Shown: positions 1-9,686 of the stretch, piece after piece
Layout: every line of letters begins with the position of its first letter
How positions within the stretch are numbered: the stretch's first letter is position 1
DNA from: Streptosporangium brasiliense
Lineage (GTDB): Bacteria > Actinomycetota > Actinomycetes > Streptosporangiales > Streptosporangiaceae
DNA length: 64,000 bases
Direction of reading: 5' to 3'
Assembly (NCBI RefSeq): GCF_030811595.1
Contig: NZ_JAUSRB010000002.1
Coordinates: 744,001 to 808,000, forward strand
The notes under the pieces: generated by a model
What the model saw: only the letters and a program-made list of their open reading frames with translations
Databases searched by the model: none
Told to the model about the DNA's origin: nothing
Program-made: the position numbers and the translations under genes

Positions 1-1206
1 GGCGAAGGCCCGCAGCGCGGCCCTCAGCTGGCCCATGACCGCGGCGGCCTTGGCCCCGCGGCCCTCGACGTCGCCGATGACGATGCCGACCCGGCCCGCC
101 GACAGCGGGATGACGTCGTACCAGTCACCGCCCACCTGGGTCTGGATGCCCTGCCCGTGCGAGGCGAGCGGCGCCGCCGGGTAGTAGCGGACCGCGATCT
201 CCAGCCCGTCGAGCTCGGGCAGCGGAGCGGGCGGCAGCAGGTATTTCTGAAACGACTCGGCGGTGTGCCGCTCCTCCTCGAACAGCAGGGCGTTGTCCAC
301 CGCCAGCGCGACCCGGGTGGCGATGGCCCCCACGAAGTCGCGGTCGAAGGCGTCGTAGTGCGGGCTGCGCCGGTCGGTCAGGTTGGACAGCCCCAGGTAC
401 ATCAGCCCGAGGACCTCGCCGCGCACGCACAGCGGCGCCACGATGGCCGAGGTCATCCCGATCTCGGCCGCCAGGCGGGTGTTGGCCTCGCCGGGGCTGG
501 GATAGTTGGTCTGGGAGAAGTCCTCGACCAGGATCGTCTCCTGGCGGCGCAGCGCGATGTCAGCGTAGTGGCCCACCGGATAGCGGATCTCGGCGCCCAG
601 CGGCGCCCAGGTGTTGGGCGGCGGGCTCCAGCCCTGGACGTGGGTGGAGACCCTCCGGGTCATCCGCTCGCCTTCCATCAGCTCGATGAAGCAGTGGTCG
701 GCGAACTGCGGGACGAGCATCTCGGCGACGCGTTTGAGCGTCTCCTCGACGTAGAGGGAGCCGGCCAGCCGCTCGCCGATCCGCTCCAGCAGACCGAAGC
801 GGTCCTTCTCCCGCTCGTTGCTGCGCATCGCCTCGCGGGCGGTGATGACGATGCCCGTCACCGATCCCGACGGGTGGCGCAGCGGCACGGCCTGGGCGCG
901 GACGTAGACGATCGTCCCGTCACCGCGCCTGACGTCGAACGTGCCCTCCCAGACCCCGCCCTTGAGCACGTGCTTGGCGAGCTCGATGGCGAGCGGATGG
1001 TCCTTCTCCATGATCCCCAGGGAGAGCGCCTGGTCGCGCGACCCGGGTATCCCGGGGCGTCCGAACAGCTTCTCCGCGAAGGGGTTCCAGTAGAGCAGGT
1101 TGCTGAACCTGTCGGTGACGACCACCGCCATCTCAGCATGATCAAGAACGGAACCCGCCGAAAGGTGGTCGGCGGTGTCCTGGGTCACATCCCCCCACCG
1201 CTTCAT
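1..1206 (-). CDS. PAS-GAF-PP2C (SpoIIE-type) serine phosphatase, C-terminus cut by the window edge
   Basis: Reading leftward from an ATG at 1206 the frame stays open to base 1, giving 402 residues. A PAS domain (about residues 20-130) is followed by a GAF domain (about 150-310) and the start of a SpoIIE/PP2C phosphatase domain, recognisable by GGDWYD and the metal-binding GDVEGRG. The family dephosphorylates anti-sigma factor antagonists (STAS proteins) in response to signals sensed by PAS and GAF. A STAS protein is encoded at 13204-13542, but a link is only inference. The missing part is the remainder of the phosphatase domain. A purine-rich GAGGGG lies upstream of the ATG. Confidence 0.88.
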   Translation of the reverse strand, partial: MKRWGDVTQDTADHLSAGSVLDHAEMAVVVTDRFSNLLYWNPFAEKLFGRPGIPGSRDQALSLGIMEKDHPLAIELAKHVLKGGVWEGTFDVRRGDGTIVYVRAQAVPLRHPSGSVTGIVITAREAMRSNEREKDRFGLLERIGERLAGSLYVEETLKRVAEMLVPQFADHCFIELMEGERMTRRVSTHVQGWSPPPNTWAPLGAEIRYPVGHYADIALRRQETILVEDFSQTNYPSPGEANTRLAAEIGMTSAIVAPLCVRGEVLGLMYLGLSNLTDRRSPHYDAFDRDFVGAIATRVALAVDNALLFEEERHTAESFQKYLLPPAPLPELDGLEIAVRYYPAAPLASHGQGIQTQVGGDWYDVIPLSAGRVGIVIGDVEGRGAKAAAVMGQLRAALRAFA

Positions 1207-1326
1207 CCGGTGACCACCCCTCGGGGACGGGTGTGCGCAAAGCGAACCACGGTTGCTCCTGCTGCAGTCTCGGCCGGGGAGTGAAGGGGCTCCCGAGGGG
1301 GATCCAACCAAGCAGAGGGGCCCAGG

Positions 1327-2031
1327 TCAGCGAGTGGAGACGAAGACGTGCGCGGCGATGTCTCGCGGAAGGTCCGCAAGAGTGCTCTCCGCTTCGTCGT
1401 CACCTGTCACCCGCACACCGTTGTCGCTCGCCGCGAGCATTACCTCGCGTCCGGGTTGTATCCCAACTTGCTTGAGTTTAAGCATCACAGCCGGATCGCT
1501 TTGCACTTGTTCGCTAATTCGCCGCACGACAACGGGTATATCTCTGGGTCCGGCCACGGCGGCCATCGACGGCAGGGACTCCCAGCCGCCGCCCCGGACG
1601 CCCTCGACCCCGAGTTCGTCGAGGCCGGGGATGGGGTTGCCGTGCGGGTCCTCGGTCGGGTTGTTCAGCAGCGTGACCAGCCGGGCCTCCACGGACTCGG
1701 ACATGACGTGCTCCCAGCGGCACGCCTCGATGTGCACCTCCTCCCAGGGGAGGCCGATGACCTGGGTGAGCAGGCACTCGGCGAGGCGGTGCTTGCGCAT
1801 GACGCGGGTGGCGAGCGTGCGGCCCAGGTCGGTCATGGTCAGGTGCCGGTCGCCCTCGACGCGGACCAGACCGTCGCGCTCCATCCGGGCGACCGTCTGG
1901 CTGACGGTGGGACCACTCTGCTGCAGCCGCTCGGCGATGCGCGCACGCAGAGGGACGATCCCCTCTTCCTCCAGCTCGAAGATCGTGCGGAGGTACATCT
2001 CCGTGGTGTCGATCAGGCCGTGTGCGGTCAA
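1327..2031 (-). CDS. ideR: iron-dependent regulator, DtxR/IdeR family
   Basis: A 234-residue metal-dependent repressor. The N-terminus contains the winged helix (PTVSQTVARMERDGL), followed by the dimerisation domain with the DtxR metal ligands in EACRWEHVMSE (Cys104, Glu107, His108) and His81, Glu85, His100, then a C-terminal SH3-like domain. I chose a TTG start at 2031 because GGGAGGAGCC sits just before it and the product then begins like known IdeR proteins (LIDTTEMYLRTI). An upstream in-frame extension exists but looks non-coding. The family represses iron uptake and activates storage when Fe2+ is bound. The neighbour is a siderophore-type exporter. Confidence 0.93.
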   Translation of the reverse strand: MTAHGLIDTTEMYLRTIFELEEEGIVPLRARIAERLQQSGPTVSQTVARMERDGLVRVEGDRHLTMTDLGRTLATRVMRKHRLAECLLTQVIGLPWEEVHIEACRWEHVMSESVEARLVTLLNNPTEDPHGNPIPGLDELGVEGVRGGGWESLPSMAAVAGPRDIPVVVRRISEQVQSDPAVMLKLKQVGIQPGREVMLAASDNGVRVTGDDEAESTLADLPRDIAAHVFVSTR

Positions 2032-2187
2032 GGCTCCTCCCGTCCTATCTCGATGCCGTGTCCGTCGCGCGGCGTCCCCGTGAGAGCCGTGCGGGACTGA
2101 AGTCTCGGACCTCGACCCTATTGTGAGATCCGCCCACGGTGACAAAGGACGGCAACACCGGGGCTTGCCGAATCCTTCCCGAGCTGC

Positions 2188-3435
2188 TCAAATATCGCGC
2201 GCGACGGGACGGTATTTCCTGAAAGCCGGTACGGCCAGCCCCACGGCGAGCACCGCGGCCGCGCAGGCGACCCCGCCGCCGATCCACGCCCCGGTGGCTC
2301 CGAACCAGCTCGCCGTGGCCCCGGCCCGCAGGTCCCCCAGCCGGGGCCCGCCGGCGACCACCACCATGAACACCCCCTGCATCCGCCCGCGCATGTCGTC
2401 GGGCGCGTGGGTCTGCAGGATCGTCTGCCGCCACACGGAGGAGACCAGGTCGGCGGCGCCGCCGAGGGCCAGCAGCGCGACCATCGCCCACAGGTGGCCC
2501 ACCAGCCCGGCGGCGGCGACGCTGATCCCCCAGGCCGCGATCACGAACGTGAGCGCCAGGCCCTGGCGACGGACCCGGCCCACCCAGCCCGACATCAGGC
2601 CCCCGAGCACCGAGCCGATGGCCATGCTGGCCGACAGCCAGCCGAACGCGGTCGGCGAGCCGCCGAAGCGCTCGGCCACGATCTCCGGGAACAGCGCCCT
2701 GGGCAGCGCGAAGGCCATGGCGATGATGTCCACGACGAACGACATCATCACGATCGGGTGCCCGGCGACGTAGCTGAGGCCGTCGACGACCGACCGGAGG
2801 CCGGGGCGGGACACCTCGCCGACCGGCTTGAGCCGCGGCAGCCGTACGGCGGCGTAGAAACCGGCGCCGAACAGCAGCGCGTCGATCAGGTAGGCGGGGG
2901 CGTAGCCGCCCTGGGCGAGCACGACCCCGCCGACCAGCGGGCCGGCGACGGTGCCGAGACCGCCCGACAGGTAGTTGAGCGTGTTGGCCGCCGGGACGAG
3001 CTCGGCCGGGACCAGCCGGGGGATGATCGCGCCCCGGGTCGGCCCGGTGATGGCGAACCCGGTGGCGTGCACGGCCACGGTGGCCAGCAGCAGGCCCACG
3101 TTCGTCATCCCCAGGGCCGCCTGGGCCAGCAGCGCGAGCGTGGCGGTCCAGGCGATCAGCGCGCCGACCAGCAGGAGCCTGCGCCGGTCCACCGCGTCGG
3201 CGACGGCCCCGCCCCACAGCCCGAAGACCACCAGGGGGATCAGGTTGGCCGGGCCGAGCATGCCGACCCAGAACGACGACTCGGTGATGTCGTAGATCTG
3301 GGCGCTGACCGCCACGGAGGTGAGCTGGAAGCCGATGAACGACACGCCCTGGCCGGCCCAGAGCCGCCGGTACGCGGGGACACCCAGCGGACGGGTGTCC
3401 ACCGCGAGCCGCCGTACGAAATCCCCGAACCCCAC
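2188..3435 (-). CDS. MFS exporter, enterobactin-exporter EntS-like
   Basis: A 415-residue membrane protein with about twelve hydrophobic helices, of the MFS_3 group that includes EntS and related siderophore or macrolide exporters. The MFS loop signature is visible near residues 80-90 (GGAVADAVDRRRLLLVG). It starts at GTG 3435 in a GC-rich context, with a GGGGGCG stretch upstream. It lies directly upstream of ideR on the same strand (157 nt gap), so a role in siderophore export under iron control is plausible, but no 19-bp iron box was seen before it. Substrate unknown. Confidence 0.85.
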   Translation of the reverse strand: MGFGDFVRRLAVDTRPLGVPAYRRLWAGQGVSFIGFQLTSVAVSAQIYDITESSFWVGMLGPANLIPLVVFGLWGGAVADAVDRRRLLLVGALIAWTATLALLAQAALGMTNVGLLLATVAVHATGFAITGPTRGAIIPRLVPAELVPAANTLNYLSGGLGTVAGPLVGGVVLAQGGYAPAYLIDALLFGAGFYAAVRLPRLKPVGEVSRPGLRSVVDGLSYVAGHPIVMMSFVVDIIAMAFALPRALFPEIVAERFGGSPTAFGWLSASMAIGSVLGGLMSGWVGRVRRQGLALTFVIAAWGISVAAAGLVGHLWAMVALLALGGAADLVSSVWRQTILQTHAPDDMRGRMQGVFMVVVAGGPRLGDLRAGATASWFGATGAWIGGGVACAAAVLAVGLAVPAFRKYRPVARDI

Positions 3436-3502
3436 ACCGCCCCCTACATCCGCCGGACATATGCGGATATATCAGTAAAGGTCGGGTAATCGGGTATTAG
3501 AG

Positions 3503-4156
3503 TCAGGGGGCCAGGCGCTCCACCACCCAGGAGGCGCCCGAACGGCGGTATCGGAGGCGGTCGTGCATGCGGTCGAGCTGGCCCTGCCAGAACTCCACCT
3601 CCGCCGGCACGACCCGGAACCCGCCCCAGAAGTCCGGCACGGGCGGATCCTCCGGCCAGCGCCCCGCCAGCTCCGCGTAGCGGGCGTCCAGCTCCTCCCT
3701 GGAGTGCACGACGGCCGACTGCCGCGACGCCCAGGCGCCGATGCGCGAGCCGTACGGGCGGGACCCGAAGTAGGCGGCCGACTCCTCCCGCGGCGTCCGC
3801 ACCACCGCCCCCTCCACCCGCACCTGGCGGCGGATGGCGTGCCAGGGGAACAGCAGGCTGGCCCGCGGGTTCTCGGTGAGGTCGCGGCCCTTGCGCGACT
3901 CGTAGTTGGTGTAGAAGACGAACCCGTTCTCGTCGTAGTCCTTGAGCAGCACGGTCCGGGCCGTCGGCCGGCCGCCCGCGGAGGAGGTCGCGACCACCAT
4001 CGCGTTCGGCTCGGGGAGCCCGGCGTCCACGGCCTCGCCGAACCAGACGGCGAACTGGGAGATGGGGTCGGGTGCGAGGTCGGCCTCCAGCAACGGCAGG
4101 CCCTGATAGGTGCGGCGAAGCCCCGCCAGCGACGGCGGGCGCGATGTGGCATCCAC
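3503..4156 (-). CDS. pdxH: pyridoxamine 5'-phosphate oxidase
   Basis: A 217-residue FMN enzyme that oxidises pyridoxine or pyridoxamine 5'-phosphate to pyridoxal phosphate. The FMN/substrate signature ARTVLLKDYDENGFVFYTNY and the RKGRDLTENPRASLLFPW segment are present, as is the C-terminal ERL near the end. I chose GTG at 4156 (GGAGA upstream), giving the usual family length; the open frame extends much further upstream, but into the region antiparallel to citrate synthase. It is divergent from citrate synthase and close to serC, a PLP-dependent enzyme, an arrangement I recall as common in actinobacteria. Confidence 0.95.
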   Translation of the reverse strand: MDATSRPPSLAGLRRTYQGLPLLEADLAPDPISQFAVWFGEAVDAGLPEPNAMVVATSSAGGRPTARTVLLKDYDENGFVFYTNYESRKGRDLTENPRASLLFPWHAIRRQVRVEGAVVRTPREESAAYFGSRPYGSRIGAWASRQSAVVHSREELDARYAELAGRWPEDPPVPDFWGGFRVVPAEVEFWQGQLDRMHDRLRYRRSGASWVVERLAP

Positions 4157-4324
4157 GGGAAGGTATTCTCCCGTGCTTGACGGAGAACGTGCGCACCGCC
4201 CCCACCTGGGACGATCGCGTTCCGGCGGGTCCGGCGGCACACCGCTGTGCCCCGCAGGGTTGAATATGACCCGCCGGTATCTCGACATCAAGGCTTTGAC
4301 TTCAAGAAAGGGAGGCGGCCGAGA

Positions 4325-5431
4325 ATGTCCGACTTCAAACCCGGGCTCGAAGGCGTAGTAGCTTTCGAGACGGAGATCGCGGAACCGGACAAAGAAGGGG
4401 GCGCCCTTCGTTACCGGGGCGTCGACATCGAGGAGCTGGTCGGCCGCGTGTCCTTCGGGAACGTGTGGGGCCTGCTGGTCGACAACAAGTTCCAGCCGGG
4501 TCTCCCCCCGGCCGAGCCGTACCCCATTCCTGTCCACTCCGGTGACATCCGCGTCGACGTGCAGAGCGCGCTGGCCATCCTGGCCCCCGCGTACGGCTTC
4601 AAGCCGCTGCTCGACATCGACGAGGAGCAGGCCCGCAACGACCTGGCCCGCGCCAGCGTGACCGCGCTCAGCTTCGTCGCCCAGTCCTCTCGCGGCCTCG
4701 GCAGGCCGATGGTCCCCCAGAGCGAGGTCGACAAGGGCAACAGCATCGTCGAGCGGTTCATGATCCGCTGGCAGGGCGACCCCGACCCCAAGCACGTGAA
4801 GGCCATCGACGCCTACTGGACGTCCGCGGCCGAGCACGGCATGAACGCCTCCACCTTCACCGCCCGCGTCATCGCCTCCACCGGCGCCGACGTGGCCGCG
4901 GCGCTGAGCGGTGCGGTCGGCGCCATGTCGGGACCGCTGCACGGTGGCGCCCCCGCCCGCGTGCTGCACATGATCGAGGGCGTCGAGCAGGTCGGCGACG
5001 CCAAGAAGTACGTCCAGAGCGAGCTGGACAAGGGCCAGCGCCTCATGGGCTTCGGCCACCGCGTCTACCGCGCCGAGGACCCCCGTGCCCGCGTGCTCCG
5101 CCGTACCGCCAAGGAGCTCGACGCGCCGCGTTACGAGGTCGCCGCGGCCCTGGAGAAGGCGGCCCTGGACGAACTGCACGCCCGCAAGCCCGATCGGGTG
5201 CTCGCCACCAACGTCGAATACTGGGCCGCGGTGATCCTGGATTTCGCCCAGGTCCCCTCCTCCATGTTCACCTCCATGTTCACCTGCGCCCGCACCGCTG
5301 GCTGGGCCGCCCACATCCTGGAGCAGAAGCGCACGGGCAGGCTCGTCCGCCCCAGCGCCAGCTATGTGGGTCCGGCACAGCGCTCGGTCAACGACGTCCC
5401 CGGCGCCGCCGAGGTCCTCGACTCCGTCTGA
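4325..5431 (+). CDS. citA: citrate synthase (short actinobacterial type, CitA-like)
   Basis: A 368-residue protein that condenses acetyl-CoA and oxaloacetate. Catalytic regions are visible: GPLHGGAPARV with the first active-site His, GFGHRVYRAEDPRARVL with the second His and substrate-binding Arg residues, and YWAAVILDF with the catalytic Asp. The start ATG at 4325 follows AAGGGAGGCGG; the frame is open upstream, but the product from 4325 matches the family. A hairpin terminator follows at 5445-5476. Confidence 0.95.
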   Translation: MSDFKPGLEGVVAFETEIAEPDKEGGALRYRGVDIEELVGRVSFGNVWGLLVDNKFQPGLPPAEPYPIPVHSGDIRVDVQSALAILAPAYGFKPLLDIDEEQARNDLARASVTALSFVAQSSRGLGRPMVPQSEVDKGNSIVERFMIRWQGDPDPKHVKAIDAYWTSAAEHGMNASTFTARVIASTGADVAAALSGAVGAMSGPLHGGAPARVLHMIEGVEQVGDAKKYVQSELDKGQRLMGFGHRVYRAEDPRARVLRRTAKELDAPRYEVAAALEKAALDELHARKPDRVLATNVEYWAAVILDFAQVPSSMFTSMFTCARTAGWAAHILEQKRTGRLVRPSASYVGPAQRSVNDVPGAAEVLDSV

Positions 5432-5444
5432 CCGACGTCCCGTA

Positions 5445-5476
5445 CGGCTGTCGCGCGATGTCCCGCGCGGCAGCCG
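5445..5476 (+). terminator. hairpin after citrate synthase
   Basis: Thirteen-base arms CGGCTGTCGCGCG and CGCGCGGCAGCCG pair with one T-G wobble around a 6-nt loop, 14 nt after the stop codon. There is no clear T run, as is usual in GC-rich actinobacteria. Confidence 0.6.
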
Positions 5477-5573
5477 TTCCGCGTTCCGCCGCCCGGGGCG
5501 CCGGGTCCCGGATTCCAGACTCGCCCGTCTCACAATCCGGACTTCGGCCTGGGCCGACCGGAAGGCTCAGTAG

Positions 5574-6692
<1,119 letters not shown>

Positions 6693-6839
6693 CCGGCCCG
6701 CCCGTGCCCGGGGGGAGGCGTACGGCCCCGCCCCCGGGCACCGGGAACGGCGAAGATCGTTCCTGAATCCCCTGATTCGTCCCCGAGTGATCTATATCCG
6801 TAGAGTGTCCCCAAACGATCGTCAAGGGGAGTTCTGCGC

Positions 6840-7403
6840 GTGAGTTCGACCTCGGAGACCGCCTCGCCCCAGGCCCGCAGCCTGGGCTATCTGATGTTCG
6901 CCAGCCGGTGGCTGCAGGTCCCGCTGTATCTGGGCCTGATCGTGGCGCAGGGCGTCTACGTCTACCAGTTCATGGTCGAGCTCTGGCACCTGGTGTCCGA
7001 GATCGCGCAGGGCGCGCTCCCTCCGGAATACACCCCCGAGGTCGCCGTGATGCTGGCCGTACTCGGCCTCATCGACGTGGTGATGATCTCCAACCTGCTG
7101 ATCATGGTGATCGTCGGCGGCTACGAGACCTTCGTCTCGCGCATCAACCTCAACGGCCACCCCGACGAACCCGAGTGGCTCTCCCACGTCAACGCGAACG
7201 TGCTCAAGGTCAAGCTGGCCACCGCGATCATCGGCATCTCCTCGGTCCACCTGCTGCAGACCTTCATCAGGGTCAGGGAGACCCCCAACGACAAGATCAT
7301 GTGGCAGACGCTGATCCACCTGGCCTTCGTCGCCTCCGCCATCGGCCTGGCCTTCATCGACCGCATGCTGCGGACCTCCCCCGCCGAACGCGTCCACGCC
7401 TGA
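6840..7403 (+). CDS. UPF0114 (YqhA-like) inner membrane protein
   Basis: A 187-residue protein with four predicted membrane helices. The conserved UPF0114 core is clear: FASRWLQVPLYLGLIVAQ, LIDVVMISNLLIMVIVGGYETFVS and KVKLATAIIGISSVHLLQTF. Molecular function in this family is not established. The start is GTG 6840 after AAGGGGAG. A TAGAGT hexamer at 6801-6806 with TATATCC before it marks a likely promoter, so it appears to be a single-gene unit. Confidence 0.9.
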   Translation: MSSTSETASPQARSLGYLMFASRWLQVPLYLGLIVAQGVYVYQFMVELWHLVSEIAQGALPPEYTPEVAVMLAVLGLIDVVMISNLLIMVIVGGYETFVSRINLNGHPDEPEWLSHVNANVLKVKLATAIIGISSVHLLQTFIRVRETPNDKIMWQTLIHLAFVASAIGLAFIDRMLRTSPAERVHA

Positions 7404-7469
7404 CGCCGCCACCGGCCGCCACGCCGGCCCGGCCCGCCGCCGGGCCCCGTGCCGCCGGCCCGGACCCCC

Positions 7470-7511
7470 GCCCGGCGGTCAGGACCCGTCGCCCGGCGGT
7501 CAGAACTCGTC
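7470..7511. repeat. 21-bp tandem duplication over the stop codon of the HTH-UTRA gene
   Basis: Two adjacent 21-bp units, 7470-7490 and 7491-7511, both begin GCCCGGCGGTCAG and match at 19 of 21 positions. The right unit contains the stop codon (7500-7502) and last codons of the minus-strand gene, so the left unit is a copy of the gene end. See the finding on stop-spanning duplications. Confidence 0.8.
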
Positions 7512-8312
7512 GGCCCCGGTCACCTGGGCGATGGGGAAGACGTGCCGGGAGGCGGCACAGATCGTCTCCAGCGTGTGGACCGGGGTGCCGTCGTCGCCGT
7601 ATCCGGCCCGCAGGACCTGCACCACCCACTCGCCCGGGTCGAGCTGGAGGGTGCCGGCCTCGGCCCCAGCCGGCGGGCGGGCGACGAGGTGCTCCTCCGC
7701 GTGGCCGAAACGGTGGCCGAGGGCCTCGATCCCGGCCTGCAGGCTCGGCCGTACGAAGTCAGGGGCGGCGATCGGGGTGCCGCCGAAGAGGTCCAGGCGG
7801 AAGAAGCTGGTGGCGATCCGCACGGGCACGTCGTCGGCGAGCAGCAGCTTGCGGCGGGCCAGGACCTCGGTGCCGGGCTCGACGCGCAGGGCGGCGGCGA
7901 CGTGGCCGGAGGCCGGCTCGGGGCCGACGTAGAGCATGCGGCGGCCGGCCCTGATGCCCTGCCTGTCCGCCTCCGTCATGAAGAGCGACGCGGAGCCGCG
8001 CACCGCGGGCTCTGTGGGGAGCGCACGCCGGACCACCACCCTCGGCCCCCGGGGCGGCCCTGCGGGGCCGTCCACGGCCTCTCTGGCGCCCGCCGGCCTC
8101 ATCTGTGACACCCGGCCGGGGGTGACCCCGAGCCGCCGCGCTATCGCCTCCTGGCGGACCCCCGAGGCCCGCGCCTCGGCGACGGCCTCGCGGCGGAGCC
8201 GGGCCAGCCCGGCGACCAGGTCCTGCTGGGCGGCCATGGCCAGACCGGCCGCGTGGGCCCGTTCGACCGGATCGGCGATCGCGGTGATGTCTTCGAGGGT
8301 CGTGTCGTCCAC
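7500..8312 (-). CDS. transcriptional regulator: helix-turn-helix plus UTRA ligand domain
   Basis: A 270-residue protein. Residues about 45-72 form a short homeodomain-like helix-turn-helix (SGVRQEAIARRLGVTPGRVSQM). Residues about 90-262 resemble the UTRA sensor domain of GntR/HutC-type repressors (MTEADRQGIRAGRRM, VARRKLLLADDVPV-like and FFRLDLFGGTPI segments). The usual GntR winged helix is absent, which is odd. It is divergent from the maleylpyruvate isomerase-like gene at 8633, with four palindromes between them, so it probably regulates that intergenic region. The effector is unknown. Confidence 0.8.
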   Translation of the reverse strand: MDDTTLEDITAIADPVERAHAAGLAMAAQQDLVAGLARLRREAVAEARASGVRQEAIARRLGVTPGRVSQMRPAGAREAVDGPAGPPRGPRVVVRRALPTEPAVRGSASLFMTEADRQGIRAGRRMLYVGPEPASGHVAAALRVEPGTEVLARRKLLLADDVPVRIATSFFRLDLFGGTPIAAPDFVRPSLQAGIEALGHRFGHAEEHLVARPPAGAEAGTLQLDPGEWVVQVLRAGYGDDGTPVHTLETICAASRHVFPIAQVTGADEF

Positions 8313-8466
8313 AGGTGATCTCCTCCCGGGCAGCCGGCCGACCCGCCAACTTTAGCCCCCCTAAAATCGTGGGCTGCCTGGTGGGGGCCACTCCGTTGCG
8401 GGCGCCGCGGCACAGGACGATAGTGATACGCCACAGGACCGCGGGTATTTCCGAGAGGAGACGCCC

Positions 8467-8594
8467 GGGCGGACGGCCGCCCGGCCGCATGGTGGAAACG
8501 GCCGGACGTCCGGCCGGACGCGTCGAGAGCCCCGGGCGGGTGCCCGCCCGGCCGCGTCGAGACACGCAGGAGCGCCGGAGCGGACGGCCGTCCG
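8467..8594. promoter_or_regulatory. four phased GC-rich palindromes between divergent genes
   Basis: Inverted repeats at 8467-8482 (GGGCGG-N4-CCGCCC), 8500-8515 (perfect GGCCGGACGTCCGGCC), 8533-8550 (CGGGCGGG-TG-CCCGCCCG) and 8581-8594 (perfect CGGACGGCCGTCCG). Centres are about 33, 34 and 46 bp apart, and each is followed by a related tail (GGCCGC or GGCCGG). They fill the 320-bp gap between the UTRA regulator and the gene at 8633. They may be operators, or degenerate copies of one repeat. Confidence 0.55.
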
Positions 8595-8632
8595 GCCGCG
8601 ACATGACGAGATCCCTTCGCGCTGGGAGAGCC

Positions 8633-9433
8633 ATGACCACGCTTGCCGACAGGACCATCGCGGCCCTGCGTACCAACAATGACGACCTGGCCGCGCTCGT
8701 GCGCGGCCTGGACCCCGCCGGCCTCGCCCGGCCCTCGGGCGCGTCGGAGTGGACCGTCGCGCAGGTGCTCAGCCACCTCGGCAGCGGTGCGGAGATCAGC
8801 CTGGCGGTCCTGCGGGCCGCGCTGGCCGGCCACGACGCGCCCGGCCAGGACTTCAACGAGTCGGTGTGGAGCCGCTGGAACGCCAAGGCCCCCCAGGAGC
8901 AGGCCGCGGACTTCCTGGCGGCCAACGCGGAGCTCGTCGCCGCCTACGAGGGCCTCGACGCCGGCACCCGCGAGCGGCTGGAGATCCGGCTGGGCTTCCT
9001 GCCGTCGCCCGCCGACGTCACGCTCGCCGCCGGGATGCGGTTGAACGAGGCCGCCCTGCACGCCTGGGACGTCAAGGTCGCCTTCGACCCCCGGGCCACC
9101 GTCGCGCCGGACGCCGTCGAGGCGCTGACCGACCTGCACGCCGGGCCGCTCGGCTTCATAGTCGGCTTCGTCGGCAAACCCGACGCCCTCGACCCCCGGC
9201 AGGCCACCCTCCGCGTCGAGACGAGCGAGCCCGAGCGCGTCCTCGGCCTCACCCTCGGGGAGACCGTCGGCTTCAGCCAGGTGGCCGAGCCGGCGGACAT
9301 CGTCCTGTCCGCCCCCGCCGAGGCGTGGCTGCGCCTGCTCAGCGGGCGGCTGGCCGCCGAGCACACCCCCGCCTCCGTGACCGTCACCGGCGTCACCCTT
9401 GACGACCTGCGCCGGGTGTTCCCGGGGATGTGA
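8633..9433 (+). CDS. maleylpyruvate isomerase family (mycothiol-dependent type) protein
   Basis: A 266-residue protein of the DinB-related MDMPI family. The N-terminal domain (about 5-165) carries the family pattern SEWTVAQVLSHLGSGAEI and a late ALHAWDVKVAF segment with the metal-ligand histidines, followed by a C-terminal SCP2-like domain (about 175-266). Members use mycothiol or are of unknown substrate. The ATG at 8633 is preceded by GGGAGAG, so I prefer it over upstream in-frame starts that run through the palindrome array. mshA, for mycothiol synthesis, lies at 45973-47250. Confidence 0.85.
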   Translation: MTTLADRTIAALRTNNDDLAALVRGLDPAGLARPSGASEWTVAQVLSHLGSGAEISLAVLRAALAGHDAPGQDFNESVWSRWNAKAPQEQAADFLAANAELVAAYEGLDAGTRERLEIRLGFLPSPADVTLAAGMRLNEAALHAWDVKVAFDPRATVAPDAVEALTDLHAGPLGFIVGFVGKPDALDPRQATLRVETSEPERVLGLTLGETVGFSQVAEPADIVLSAPAEAWLRLLSGRLAAEHTPASVTVTGVTLDDLRRVFPGM

Positions 9434-9439
9434 CGCCCG

Positions 9440-9680
9440 CGCCCGCCGTACCTGCCCGGACCGGCCGGGCGCGGGACCGCCACGCCCGGGACTGCCGGGC
9501 CGGGGACTGCCGGGCCCGGGACCGCCGGACCCTGGAGCACCGGGCCGGGACGGCGAGACCCGGGACCGCCGACCCGAGACGGCGAGACTGAGACCGCCGG
9601 ACCCCGACCACCGGGCCGGGACGGCAAGACCCGCGACCGCCGCCGCGGGACCGCCGCACGCGGCGGGGCCGCGATCCCGG
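9440..9680. repeat. low-complexity degenerate repeat between convergent genes
   Basis: About 240 bp made of variants of CCCGGGACYGCCGG and GGGACGGCGAGACC. It lies between the ends of the isomerase-like gene and the membrane-protein gene and shows no coding frame I would accept. Confidence 0.6.
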
Positions 9681-9686
9681 ACGTCC

